Of a stretch of 64,000 nucleotides of DNA, positions 8,178 to 16,617 are shown piece after piece. Under the pieces are notes generated by a model, which worked only from the letters and a program-made list of their open reading frames with translations, had not been told where the DNA came from and ran no database searches. Source of the DNA: Singulisphaera sp. GP187 (GTDB lineage Bacteria > Planctomycetota > Planctomycetia > Gemmatales > Gemmataceae); the NCBI GenBank assembly GCA_945868575.1, contig CAMBMH010000001.1, positions 22,598-86,597 on the forward strand, given 5' to 3'. The position numbers were made by a program, and so were the translations under genes. Position 1 is the stretch's first letter. Each line of letters opens with the position of its first letter.

Positions 8178-9071
8178 GTGGATTGGACTTTTTTGATCTT
8201 TAGAAATAGCTACTATATTGCGGGAGGTGGGATCCACTGGATCCGCAACCTGATTTCCCCCCCGGCAAAAGACAAGCTGATCATTCGAAGCCACAATGAG
8301 TCCTTTTTCCTGTGGCCGATGGCCTACATCGGCCTGGCTTTCGCCCTGATCTCGGTGCTGGAAGGTGGACGGCTGGCTGTTGTGCCTTCTAACACCACAG
8401 TGGAAACGGTACAGTTGGACAAAAAAGACAGAATCGCGCTGGTTCTGCCCGAAGGTTCAAAGGAAACGCCTGAGGTCCCGAAACTTCACATAACCCACAG
8501 CAAATCGCTTGGTACCTTTTATCTCATCTGCCTGTTTGTTTTTATCAATATCGCCTTCAACAAACTTCGCGGAGTTTTTTGGTGGTTTTTTTATAGCCTC
8601 CTGATCCTGGGGGGAATTATCCTCTGGCAGTTTGGATGGCTTGACAACATTACAAAATATGTCGCGGGGTTGGACATTCGCCTCTCCGCTGGCTTTTACT
8701 TTTTCTTTTCCCTGCTCCTTCTTTTGAATTTCCTCCTCCGGATTCATGTCCTCGATTACCTGACCCTGGAGTGGGCGGAGTTTTCGCCCGGGCAAATTCG
8801 GATATGTGAAAATTTTGGCGAAGGTATAACCGTAAAGGATGCTTCGGGCCTGCACTTTGAGCGCGACAAATCCGACTGGACCCGCTGGCTTATCGGGTTC
8901 GGCATGGGGGACCTTATCATTAAAACCGAAGGCGCACGACCAGAGGTTATTCGTTTGCGAAATGTGACCAACATTGACCACAAGGTTGCGATGATTGACA
9001 AGCTCCTCCGTATGCGGGAGATAATTCAAACTACCCCGGATGACACCCAGGAAAAAACCAACACCGGATGA
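8178..9071 (+). CDS. Membrane protein of unknown function
   Basis: 297 aa. The GTG at 8178 is chosen because GGGAAAGGA ends about 9 nt upstream; an ATG at 8168 leads only to a 12-codon frame. Hydrophobic segments occur near residues 38-57 (FFLWPMAYIGLAFALISV), 118-135, 142-158 and 175-193, suggesting four membrane passes. The C-terminal third is soluble, with LEWAEFSPGQIRICENFGEG and a run around GMGDLIIKTEGARPEVIRL that looks like a small beta-rich, PH-like domain. That last point is inference. It follows the Rieske gene, and a terminator lies 30 nt after its stop. Confidence 0.8.
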   Translation: MDWTFLIFRNSYYIAGGGIHWIRNLISPPAKDKLIIRSHNESFFLWPMAYIGLAFALISVLEGGRLAVVPSNTTVETVQLDKKDRIALVLPEGSKETPEVPKLHITHSKSLGTFYLICLFVFINIAFNKLRGVFWWFFYSLLILGGIILWQFGWLDNITKYVAGLDIRLSAGFYFFFSLLLLLNFLLRIHVLDYLTLEWAEFSPGQIRICENFGEGITVKDASGLHFERDKSDWTRWLIGFGMGDLIIKTEGARPEVIRLRNVTNIDHKVAMIDKLLRMREIIQTTPDDTQEKTNTG

Positions 9072-9104
9072 TTTTCAGCTTTACGGTATATTTTAATTAT
9101 CAAG

Positions 9105-9142
9105 GGGCCTCGCGAAATTACACGATCGCGCGGCCCTTTTTT
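9105..9142 (+). terminator. Intrinsic terminator after the membrane-protein gene
   Basis: GGGCC, a mismatched T, and CGCG (9105-9114) pair with CGCG, C and GGCCC (9127-9136) around a 12-nt loop. Six T residues follow at 9137-9142. The gene it serves ends at 9071. Confidence 0.8.
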
Positions 9143-9199
9143 CATACTAACGAACAAAAAAGCCTATGCCTCTTAGGCCAAAGACGCCATAGAAAGCAA

Positions 9200-9234
9200 A
9201 AAGTATAGTCATTACAATGTAATGACTATACTTT
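9200..9234. repeat. Perfect 35-bp palindrome (17-bp arms, 1-nt centre)
   Basis: The left arm AAAGTATAGTCATTACA (9200-9216) is exactly complementary to 9218-9234, with a single A between. It lies between the terminator of the rightward membrane-protein gene and the 3' end of the leftward acidic-protein gene. On the minus strand the stem is followed by TTTTTGCTTTCT-like sequence, so it could terminate the acidic-protein transcript. Its perfection and AT-rich stem are unusual for a terminator; a protein-binding site or the remnant of a small mobile repeat is also possible. Confidence 0.75.
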
Positions 9235-9257
9235 GTTAAAAATTAAAAACCTAATGC

Positions 9258-9785
9258 CTATTTCTTGCCAGTAGTACCGGGGCGCTTGGCCTCAACCTCA
9301 TCAGAAGACATGGCTTCCTTCACAGGTTGAACAAAGAAAGTGGCTTTCTTTTCCGTCATAAGACGCTTGGCATGCTCTTCGGCATCTTTGCGTTGATTGT
9401 GTGCGTAAACGGCAACCCTTTGATTTGAGTTGCTAAAAACGCCCCAAACCAGCTTTATTGGAACAACCTTGCCAGCTTTTTTCTTGGCCTTTGTTTCCTT
9501 GGCTACGGGCTCCTTTTTGGCTTTCTTCGCCTTTTTCTTTTTTGGCCCGTCCTCATCCTCGTCGTCGAGCACTTCTTCGTCTACGACTGGATCTTCATCG
9601 TCATCAGATTCTTCGTCTTCGTCTTCATCCTCGTCTTCAAGGTCGGAATCGAGTTCGTCGTCTTCGTCCTCGTCTTCCTCCTCTTCCTCAAGTTCTTCTT
9701 CAGGTTCCTGCGCGGCCTTGGCCTTCTTCTTTTCGAGGGCTTCGGAGTCTTCGCGCTCCGCCTTTTTCTTCGGTTCTTTTGCCAT
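9258..9785 (-). CDS. Highly charged acidic/lysine-block protein
   Basis: About 175 aa from the ATG at 9785, chosen because AGGA lies 6 nt upstream; ATGs further out would place that AGGA inside the coding sequence or directly against the start. The order is: a basic N-terminus (MAKEPKKKAERED), a long Glu/Asp tract at about residues 28-82, a Lys/Ala-rich stretch (KKKKAKKAKKEP), then a compact C-terminal region (IKLVWGVFSNSNQRVAVYAH... to about 165). The block pattern recalls nucleic-acid or basic-protein chaperones, but no family is recognised. The tract uses mixed GAA/GAG/GAT/GAC codons, so it is not a recent triplet expansion. A nucleoid or RNA-binding role is speculation. Confidence 0.8.
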   Translation of the reverse strand: MAKEPKKKAEREDSEALEKKKAKAAQEPEEELEEEEEDEDEDDELDSDLEDEDEDEDEESDDDEDPVVDEEVLDDEDEDGPKKKKAKKAKKEPVAKETKAKKKAGKVVPIKLVWGVFSNSNQRVAVYAHNQRKDAEEHAKRLMTEKKATFFVQPVKEAMSSDEVEAKRPGTTGKK

Positions 9786-10014
9786 GACCATTCCTATGGG
9801 ATTGGGGTCCAATTTCCTTGGAAATCCTAGCCAGTTTGTCTCAGTTTTCAAGGCCGACCTCTACAGAAATCAGTGAGGTTGATAAGCAAAGCGCCCCTGG
9901 GCCCACCCTAAATATCTCCCCAATCGTGTTCAAGATATTGGTCCGATTATGCCGATTATGATTAATACCATAGCTCACCCAAGGTTCCCGGTCATGCCGA
10001 TTACGAGGCCCCTA

Positions 10015-11085
10015 ATGCTGAAATGCAAACTTCCTTTCTTGGGGGTTTTGCTTGCGTTGGCCCTCTTTTTCTTCTCCGGAGGACAAGTCTGGGCACAATT
10101 CACCCAGTCCAATTTCAAAAAGCCACAGCAACTACAGGGAAAACCCAAAGATTTTTGGTCCTCGACCCCCAAGGTCCTTCCCGAGCCCGCCCCGGAGCCA
10201 GTCGATATCGATCCAACTGTTCAAATTGAGGATCCCGAAATCCAACAAACCGGTTTTTTTCCGCCAGAGAGATCCCTCTTCCCGGATACAAGCCCTGGTA
10301 GGCTGATGGGCAACGGAATGGCACTTTCGCCTGAGGACGATGCCGTAACGGGTGGCCTGCCTTGGGTTTGGGGTGGTGTTGGCGCCAGGGCGGTTCCCAC
10401 CGGGCAAAAAATGGCGCCCAACGGGGTCATGTATAATCCCGTTTTTAGCCTCGACCTCGAATTGAATATGTCAATATGCAGTGATCGATCCATTTACCTT
10501 TTTACAGCGGCACGATTTTGGGGCCAAAGGGCGATGCCCGGTTTCACAACAAACTCAAATCAGGGAAGTTTCGATTTCAGCAAAAGGCAACTGGATTTCA
10601 CCATTGGTGCCGCGTGGAATTATTGGCGCACCCTGGAAATTCGCGGTTTCGCATACTCCTATAACAACCTAAACCGCGGCAGCATGATCAACTCACCGAT
10701 TTCCAACACCAAATCCTCAGGATACAACGACGGCGCAGCTGTTGAACACCGCTGGTACTACTTTGACAGTTGTTTCCTTGGTGTGGGCTATGCCCCCACA
10801 AAGGAACTTATCGGCAATGATGGTTTGACCTACAAACCGGGCTGGTTCCTAACCAGCTCCATTTGGGCACCAATTTGGAACGAACGAAATCAGGTGTATT
10901 GGAACTCCAGCCTGATTGGGGAAAACACGGGTAGCGCAAGGATGCTTTATTGCGATGTAGGGTACGCCTGCGTCCCATTCCTTTGTCTACCCCGTCTGGA
11001 ATTCCGGACCGGAACGGAATTGTGGTGTGACCTGACTTGCAAAACACTTGCCACTTACTACATAGGTCTCGATGTTCCTTTTTGA
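10015..11085 (+). CDS. Exported protein of unknown function, possible beta-barrel
   Basis: About 356 aa. The ATG at 10015 is preferred because GAGG sits 6 nt upstream and the protein then begins with a clean signal peptide (LPFLGVLLALALFFFSGG, cleavage after VWA). Longer in-frame starts exist at 9949, 9958 and 9994. After a Pro-rich linker the mature part has many alternating aromatic/polar strands (RQLDFTIGAAWNYWRTLEIR, VEHRWYYFDSCFLGVGYAP), which would suit an outer-membrane barrel or a surface protein. It ends in GLDVPF with a terminal Phe, like barrel proteins. Function unknown. Confidence 0.78.
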   Translation: MLKCKLPFLGVLLALALFFFSGGQVWAQFTQSNFKKPQQLQGKPKDFWSSTPKVLPEPAPEPVDIDPTVQIEDPEIQQTGFFPPERSLFPDTSPGRLMGNGMALSPEDDAVTGGLPWVWGGVGARAVPTGQKMAPNGVMYNPVFSLDLELNMSICSDRSIYLFTAARFWGQRAMPGFTTNSNQGSFDFSKRQLDFTIGAAWNYWRTLEIRGFAYSYNNLNRGSMINSPISNTKSSGYNDGAAVEHRWYYFDSCFLGVGYAPTKELIGNDGLTYKPGWFLTSSIWAPIWNERNQVYWNSSLIGENTGSARMLYCDVGYACVPFLCLPRLEFRTGTELWCDLTCKTLATYYIGLDVPF

Positions 11086-11093
11086 TCCTGGGA

Positions 11094-11807
11094 TCACTTC
11101 TTTTTAAACACGATAATGTGCTGCCAGGGAAGTGTCTCGATGGTTTCATCATGCTCCAGCATGGGATGATCCTTCATTTCTTTCCGAAGTTGCTTCTCCG
11201 TCATTTTGTGCACCAGTTTGATGGGAACGGCAGGGTCCTCCAATCGAAATTCAACGAAGGCAATACGACCTCCAGGTTTAAGACTCTTGACCATCGATTC
11301 AATCATCTCAAAGGGATAATTGAACTCGTGATAGACATCCACCATCACCACCAGATCGACTCTTGAATCACCCATGGCGGGGTCATTTTCCTTGCCAAGG
11401 ACCAGCTCCACATTTTTAATCCCCGTTGCGGTTTTTCGCTTTTCCAGAAGTTCCAGCATCTCAGGTTGGATCTCCACGGCCAAAACTTTCCCCTTGGGAA
11501 CCTTTGTTGCGAATCGAAAGGTGTAGTATCCACTTCCTGCGCCTATATCGGCCACCACCTCATCACCCTTGAGGCGTAGAGCCCGGATCAATTTGGCGGG
11601 TTGCTCTTCGATTTCCCGTTCAGGCCTTTCCAGCCACCCGGCGCCCTGGTGACCCATGACCTGGGCAATTTGGCGCCCATGATACCATTTCGGGATCCCA
11701 TCGCGATCCCCTGGGCGAACCTGATAAACCGGCGGTGACTGAGCCTGTGTCCCATTCACCAAAACCACCAACAAAACCCAACACGCCAAATTTTGTGCAA
11801 GCTTCAT
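11094..11807 (-). CDS. SAM-dependent methyltransferase with N-terminal signal peptide
   Basis: 237 aa. A class I methyltransferase core is clear: motif I is VADIGAGSGYYTFRFA near residue 88, followed by VLAVEIQPEML (acidic end of strand 2), VDLVVMVDVYHEF (motif IV region) and LKPGGRIAFVEF. The first 23 residues (KLAQNLACWVLLVVLVNG then TQA) form a typical signal peptide, so the enzyme seems to be exported although its cofactor is cytoplasmic. From memory, a predicted-methyltransferase family with the same trait exists (COG4798-like). It converges on the exported protein ending at 11085. Substrate unknown. Confidence 0.85.
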   Translation of the reverse strand: MKLAQNLACWVLLVVLVNGTQAQSPPVYQVRPGDRDGIPKWYHGRQIAQVMGHQGAGWLERPEREIEEQPAKLIRALRLKGDEVVADIGAGSGYYTFRFATKVPKGKVLAVEIQPEMLELLEKRKTATGIKNVELVLGKENDPAMGDSRVDLVVMVDVYHEFNYPFEMIESMVKSLKPGGRIAFVEFRLEDPAVPIKLVHKMTEKQLRKEMKDHPMLEHDETIETLPWQHIIVFKKK

Positions 11808-11943
11808 GGGAAAGGATCTCTGATTGGGAATTTGGAGAAACTGTCAGGAAGGGATGTCAGGGAAACCGTTCGTTTTTTCAGGTTGGCCTGTCAGCACCAT
11901 AGCCTCAATTCTTAAGATACCAATACTCAAACAGGATCCGAAC

Positions 11944-12399
11944 ATGGCAAGCCCGCTGAACTATCAAATCGATGTTTCCTCCTCTCTGACAAGCCCCGTA
12001 GGATCACGACCTCCTTTGCCCGCCAATGCAGACACGAACGAACTTCTTCGTACGATGATTGAAATTCAAAGGGAGACCCTCCAGATTCAAAGAGCGGCGA
12101 TTGCAAATCAGGATCACCTGGCAAGATGGAAGGGTTTTTTATCGCGCTGGAATGGAGAATTTCCGGACCTTGGCGAGCAATGCAAAAAGACCGTTCCGAT
12201 TTTAGAACGAACCTTTGCTAGGATGATTCAGGAAGCCTTGGACAGATTGGCTGATGAGGAAACTGTTGATAACGATTTCGCCCTTCAGGATCTTTTGGAA
12301 CGATATGGTGTACGCCTAGCTCAGCTTGGGACTTTAATCAATCTCGTCACCCCCTTGGCCGATGCCACCCCCAACATGGACACGCCTCCCCAAAGCTAA
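11944..12399 (+). CDS. Small protein of unknown function
   Basis: 151 aa from the ATG at 11944, which has AGGA 7 nt upstream; the frame is open further back to 11824, but that part has no start signal. The protein is mostly helical: LLRTMIEIQRETLQIQRAAI around residue 40 looks like a short coiled coil, and EEALDRLADE-type helices follow. There is no signal peptide, membrane segment or cysteine motif. I do not recognise a family. Confidence 0.72.
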   Translation: MASPLNYQIDVSSSLTSPVGSRPPLPANADTNELLRTMIEIQRETLQIQRAAIANQDHLARWKGFLSRWNGEFPDLGEQCKKTVPILERTFARMIQEALDRLADEETVDNDFALQDLLERYGVRLAQLGTLINLVTPLADATPNMDTPPQS

Positions 12400-12549
12400 C
12401 GCATGGAAGATCAGCGCATTAACCTGATTCGGCGTACCTTTGGCTCCGCAGATCCATTTTTGTGTTCAAGTTTCCGGGGATGGGTCGGTTTTCTTAACTA
12501 ATCCTTGGATTTATCCAATGCACTATTTACTGTTTTGCCTTCCTTTATG

Positions 12550-12558
12550 TGATACAAT
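12550..12558 (+). promoter_or_regulatory. Possible extended -10 promoter for the NusG-like gene
   Basis: TG-A-TACAAT at 12550-12558 fits an extended -10 box. No good -35 is visible at 16-18 nt upstream. The site is 55 nt before the ATG at 12613. Confidence 0.35.
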
Positions 12559-12612
12559 AAACTCAGGAAACTCAGGTTCTCCAGTTTCGATTCTTAGCAG
12601 TCTAGGCAAAGC

Positions 12613-13170
12613 ATGATTCAGGAATCTGAAGGCGATTGGGAATCCAAGGTTTTTCATGAATTTGACCCCCAAATCGATCAGTGGGTCGCACTCAAAACCT
12701 TGGCTCGGTGGGAAAAGAAAATCGCAAAGGAGCTCTCCATTCTGGAGATCCCCGTATTTCTTCCAACCATCAAACAACGAACTAAATATTTGAGCAAAAC
12801 AAGCGAAGCCAATATCCCGCTTTTCTCTTGTTATATATTTACATCCACTGAACACTTCCTGGGAAACAAGCTCATATCCCCGTTTACCAGGGCCAAGATT
12901 TCCAAGGTCCTTCGGCCAGACAACCCCCAAAAGCTGAAAACCGAGTTGCTCGACCTTCGCAACCTGCTTTGCAGCCACGAACTTGTCCAGGAAAAGGTTT
13001 TTGGCAAACCTGGTGATAAGGTCCGAATTGTTCGGGGCCCTTTGACTGGTACGGAGGGAACCATCCTGCGATTAAAGCCCAATCAAAAAATTCTGGTTCT
13101 GGAAGTCGGTCTTCTGGGCCGCAAGCTCATCCTTGAAATCGGGGAAGAGCTTCTCGCAAGGGTTGTCTGA
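12613..13170 (+). CDS. NusG/RfaH-like transcription elongation factor (specialised paralog)
   Basis: 185 aa. NGN domain at about 22-120 (WVALKTLARWEKKIAKEL, then VFLPTIKQRTKY and PLFSCYIFT, which correspond to the RNA-polymerase-binding face), and a C-terminal KOW domain at about 132-180 (GDKVRIVRGPLTGTEGTIL). Such stand-alone paralogs (RfaH, UpxY, LoaP) travel with RNA polymerase over selected long operons, often for surface polysaccharide. Canonical nusG lies next to secE and rplK, and neither is here, so this is probably a specialised copy. It is not in front of a polysaccharide operon; the next gene points the other way, so its targets are elsewhere. Confidence 0.85.
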   Translation: MIQESEGDWESKVFHEFDPQIDQWVALKTLARWEKKIAKELSILEIPVFLPTIKQRTKYLSKTSEANIPLFSCYIFTSTEHFLGNKLISPFTRAKISKVLRPDNPQKLKTELLDLRNLLCSHELVQEKVFGKPGDKVRIVRGPLTGTEGTILRLKPNQKILVLEVGLLGRKLILEIGEELLARVV

Positions 13171-13224
13171 TTCTCGATTGCATTTTGAGGTCGTTTTTTT
13201 ACCTAAATCCGGGCTTTTACACAA

Positions 13225-13255
13225 AAAGGCCCCTTGGAAAGGGGCCTTTATTTTT
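13225..13255. terminator. Bidirectional intrinsic terminator
   Basis: AAAGGCCCCTT (13225-13235) pairs perfectly with AAGGGGCCTTT (13239-13249) around a GGA loop, and TTTTT follows on the plus strand. A-rich sequence on the left gives a T-tract on the minus strand. It serves the NusG-like gene (end 13170) and the leftward DHS-like gene (end 13279). Confidence 0.9.
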
Positions 13256-13278
13256 GATACCGGAAAATGGAATTCCAA

Positions 13279-14442
13279 TCAATCCGTTTCCGCATCGTTG
13301 TGTTTGGATTTGGCCAAATAAGTCTCTTTCAGCTTTGTCATAAGGGCAGGCAACCGGTCCATAAGCCTTTTGTGCTGTCGGGGTTGGCGATTCGCGAGGG
13401 CATAAGCTGTGATCAAAGGCAAAGCAACCGTCGAGTCTAGGTAACAAGTCACGGTATCGGGTAATTGATCGGGATCCACTTTGCCCCAGGTCATAGCCTC
13501 CTGGGGGGTGGCGCCGCTTAAGCCGCCTGTGTCCGGACGGGCATCGGTAACCTGAAGGAAATAATCGTGTCCGGACTCGTCCAGGCCCAAAACCTCCTGG
13601 ATCTGCGGCTCTGTCTGAAGCATGAAATTCTTGGGGGAGCCACCACCAAGAATGAACACCGCGCTGGATCCGTTTTGCTTTGCTTCCCAAACAATTCCCG
13701 CGCTCTGGTTTACATCCTGAAGAGGATCAATGGCCAGTTTGGATCCCTCAAGTTGAAGGGCGGCAAGATTCATTCCAATCGAGCTATCTCCCGGCGAGCT
13801 GGTAAATACGGGAACACCCGCCCGATAACATGCGGCCAAAAGGCTGGAGCCCTTTCGACCGATTTCCTCCTCGCGCGCGGCGATGTATTTACCGGCAAGA
13901 TAATGAAATTCCGCAGTGCTCATGGTTTTTTGGAATTCTTCGGTGCGGCATAGTTTGCGAAAGAATCTGTCGGTGCCCAAAAGATTCTCGTACTCAAAAA
14001 CGATGTCATAAATACGAATAATCTGGTTGTCGCGAAGCGCAAGATCATTAAGGCCCGGTCGACTCTGATAAAGGTCCATCCCAAGGGCAAAGTGCGCGTC
14101 ATGATAAAGATTGGCACCTGTGGAAGTTATCCAATCAATGAATCCCGCTTCAACCAATGGGACAAGGCACGACATTCCCAAACCTGCCGGCGTAAGCGCG
14201 CCGGATAAAGCCAAACCAACTGTCGAATCGTCCGCGAGCATTTTTCCCGAATAAAGCCTGCATGCCTCGCGAAGGCGGCCTCCATTGTAAGAGAGGAAAA
14301 CCTCCTCCAAAAGCTGGGATACCCCCATGGTTGGGGTGACTGCCGGGGGGTGAATCCGTTTCTGGCTAATCGTTTTGAGCAGGTCGGTGGAGGCGATTTT
14401 GGCAGCCGCGGCAATGGCTTTGGGACAGTTTGGATTACTCAT
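13279..14442 (-). CDS. Deoxyhypusine synthase-like protein
   Basis: 387 aa from the ATG at 14442; an upstream in-frame start at 14496 would add 18 residues without a visible SD, whereas AGGA lies 10 nt before 14442. Bacterial members of this family make homospermidine or related polyamines rather than modifying eIF5A. NAD-domain features are visible ([34 protein letters not shown]), and the probable catalytic lysine lies in [13 protein letters not shown] near residue 290. No other polyamine gene is adjacent. It is divergent from a small gene at 14558. Confidence 0.85.
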   Translation of the reverse strand: MSNPNCPKAIAAAAKIASTDLLKTISQKRIHPPAVTPTMGVSQLLEEVFLSYNGGRLREACRLYSGKMLADDSTVGLALSGALTPAGLGMSCLVPLVEAGFIDWITSTGANLYHDAHFALGMDLYQSRPGLNDLALRDNQIIRIYDIVFEYENLLGTDRFFRKLCRTEEFQKTMSTAEFHYLAGKYIAAREEEIGRKGSSLLAACYRAGVPVFTSSPGDSSIGMNLAALQLEGSKLAIDPLQDVNQSAGIVWEAKQNGSSAVFILGGGSPKNFMLQTEPQIQEVLGLDESGHDYFLQVTDARPDTGGLSGATPQEAMTWGKVDPDQLPDTVTCYLDSTVALPLITAYALANRQPRQHKRLMDRLPALMTKLKETYLAKSKHNDAETD

Positions 14443-14508
14443 CGTTCTTTGATCCTGAAGATTCTTTGGTTCCAAAGGAAATTCTACAGAACCCAAAGGG
14501 AAATACCT

Positions 14509-14536
14509 TTGGAGGACGCATGTTCATATGTACACT
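14509..14536 (+). promoter_or_regulatory. Possible sigma-70-type promoter
   Basis: TTGGAG at 14509-14514 and TACACT at 14531-14536 are 16 nt apart, 22 nt before the ATG of the small gene at 14558. The match is partial, so this is a suggestion only. Confidence 0.3.
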
Positions 14537-14557
14537 ATACACAAGAAAGGGGTTTCC

Positions 14558-14845
14558 ATGAACCAACACGACCTGGAAGCCAGGTGCGACCGCCTTTTAG
14601 CACTTTCCAAAGGTCTTGCCAGGGAAATTACCCTCTGGAGCGCACCGGATGCCCTGCTTCACTTTGATGAAAGGCAAAAATATCTCGATGCAATTTCCCA
14701 AGCACTACGCGGCACAGAGAGCGCCCAGGTAATCCTTTACCGGGCGCTAATGGGACGGTCCTCAAGGAGAACCATCCCCCCTGACCCTTTATATTTTGGA
14801 AATCAGAATGGGTCTGATTCACCAGGTGATGCTAGTTTTCTTTGA
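14558..14845 (+). CDS. Small protein of unknown function
   Basis: 95 aa from the ATG at 14558, which is preceded by AAAGGGG with suitable spacing. The sequence is amphipathic helical (NQHDLEARCDRLLALSK; RQKYLDAISQALRG) and ends in a polar, probably disordered tail. It overlaps the 3' end of the leftward peptidase gene by 14 nt. No family is recognised. The good ribosome-binding site and possible promoter argue that it is real, but short length leaves doubt. Confidence 0.55.
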   Translation: MNQHDLEARCDRLLALSKGLAREITLWSAPDALLHFDERQKYLDAISQALRGTESAQVILYRALMGRSSRRTIPPDPLYFGNQNGSDSPGDASFL

Positions 14846-16532
14846 AATCGATGGCGAAGGCCTTGGCGGAAAGTTTTTCCCCCGTGGCCTTCTGAATCAG
14901 GTCGTCCCAGCGAAAAAGGCGACCCGGACCGAAGATTTTAGCCTTGAGGAATTCTCCAACTCCCTTGGAGTTGACATAATCCACTTCATTAGGAGCTTTT
15001 CCCGCAAACACCTCACGGCAGATGGCGTGATGGACCTGCGACGCGAACAGTTCACCCATCATGTAGTTGTGGTAATAAACAGGAGCGCTAACGATGTGGA
15101 TTTTGCTGGCATAATCAGGCTCGGATCGCCCTTCGGGTCGGGTCAATCCCTGATATTTCTCAACCAAATCCCACCATAGACGGTTGAGATCCTGATCGGG
15201 GTTTTCGTACATACCCTTCTCAAAGCGAAGCATTACCTGGCACCAACGCGAAAAAATCAACAATCTCCAGCGAAGGGATTTGGCGGCAGATTGGCCAAAT
15301 GCCTGGGGATCTTCAAGGACAATCCCCATCGCCTGAAGAAAAGAAGGGCGCTTGGTGAGCCGCTCAAACATCATTGCGATCCCCTCCGTCGCCAGGATAT
15401 GGGCTTCGGCGCGAAGGACATAAGGGAGTTCCGCGGGAATATTAAGGCTCGAATAGACCGCGTGGCCCAGCTCGTGAAGCATGGTGCTGGCCCAGTAATC
15501 GCCGGGAGTGATGTTGGCCAAAACGCGGACATCCCCCTCGCGGTTGATGTCGGTGCAAAAGGCGTGGGGACTCTTCCCCTTTTTCTCATAGAGATCGCTT
15601 TTATCCAAAACGCGCTCAATGGGTAGCCCCACCCCACGATAGAAATCCCGGCAAATCCTTAGTAAATCCGCTTTCTTCCAAGGCTGATCCAGGTCTGCCG
15701 GAAGGACTGACGGGCTTTCCTGGAAAAAAGGATCATGATAATGCCAAGGCATAAGCCCATCTGGTTTGATCCCGCAATTTTTGGCGAGAGCCTGGTCCAT
15801 TTCGGCTTTGGCCTTGAGGAAGGGCTCGCGGGTAAGGGCATCCAGCTCGTCAAAAAGCCGGACCAGGTCCGTTCCATTTTGCTCATTCAAATGGAGCATC
15901 AAGGCATGAAAATTATCAAAACCAAGTGACTTGGCCGCCTTGTTGCGCAAGGCCACAAGCTTCTTGAGGTCCGGTTCAAGAACCCGTCCAACCGCCTTTG
16001 CCCCCTCCCAGGCGGCTTTGCGTCGGGAAGAATCGGTCGAATTTTTGAGAACGCCCCGGACCTCATTGTCCGTCAATTCCTTGCCTTGAACCTGAGGGCG
16101 GAATTCGTTGAAAGCTTTTTCCACCTTGTTGGAAAGGGCGACCATTTCCTTGAGAATTGCGGGATCCACCTGCTTTTCAAGATAGACCAGGTTCAACAGC
16201 TCTATACTGCGCCTTTCATTGGGGTCATCGATCGATTTGAGGTTTCGTGCCAAATCCCGAAAGGGAATGTAACGATCCTTGCGTGAAAGCTCGGCATCAA
16301 TCCGGTTTTGGGCTTCCTCTTTTTTCCTGAAATCTTCCTCGCGCCCCGAGGTGTTGGCGTCCCACCAGGCAATATTCGCCGTGATTTCGAGCGGTCGCAT
16401 GCGACCAACATGATCCGCGATCAAATCATGAGCCTGCTTGGTTGTGGCTTCATCACCCTTGCCGACAGATCCAGTGGCCATTGCTGCTGTCAGGGTTACA
16501 CCCTGCCCCACAAATTCGCGTCGATTCATCAT
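14832..16532 (-). CDS. Exported zinc metallopeptidase, M2/M3-like (gluzincin)
   Basis: 566 aa. Begins with a twin-arginine signal (MNRREFVGQGVTL then a short hydrophobic run to about residue 25), so a folded, metal-loaded enzyme is exported by Tat. The zinc site is HELGH at 353-357 in a typical gluzincin helix, with a third ligand Glu at 383 in ATEGIAMMFE, a spacing like that of angiotensin-converting-enzyme-type peptidases. The Trp/Tyr-rich C-terminal half (RWCQVMLRFEKGMYE, YYHNYMMGELFASQ) also resembles the M2 family. It probably trims peptides outside the cytoplasm. The start is 85 nt from the divergent MBL-fold gene. Confidence 0.88.
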   Translation of the reverse strand: MMNRREFVGQGVTLTAAMATGSVGKGDEATTKQAHDLIADHVGRMRPLEITANIAWWDANTSGREEDFRKKEEAQNRIDAELSRKDRYIPFRDLARNLKSIDDPNERRSIELLNLVYLEKQVDPAILKEMVALSNKVEKAFNEFRPQVQGKELTDNEVRGVLKNSTDSSRRKAAWEGAKAVGRVLEPDLKKLVALRNKAAKSLGFDNFHALMLHLNEQNGTDLVRLFDELDALTREPFLKAKAEMDQALAKNCGIKPDGLMPWHYHDPFFQESPSVLPADLDQPWKKADLLRICRDFYRGVGLPIERVLDKSDLYEKKGKSPHAFCTDINREGDVRVLANITPGDYWASTMLHELGHAVYSSLNIPAELPYVLRAEAHILATEGIAMMFERLTKRPSFLQAMGIVLEDPQAFGQSAAKSLRWRLLIFSRWCQVMLRFEKGMYENPDQDLNRLWWDLVEKYQGLTRPEGRSEPDYASKIHIVSAPVYYHNYMMGELFASQVHHAICREVFAGKAPNEVDYVNSKGVGEFLKAKIFGPGRLFRWDDLIQKATGEKLSAKAFAIDFKEN

Positions 16533-16617
16533 TTACTCCCTTTGGGTCTTGAATCATTGTCTTCAAAGGACGAATACGGACAATGGCAAAGACACCATTA
16601 ACCCATGGATCCCTCTC

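Noticed and set aside
9430..9876. A long Ser-rich plus-strand frame opposite the acidic protein
   Set aside because: It is the antisense of the Asp/Glu tract; codon pattern and lack of start signals point to the minus-strand gene.
12403..12501. A 32-codon ORF starting MEDQRINLIRR after the small-protein gene
   Set aside because: No ribosome-binding site, short, and no conserved character visible.
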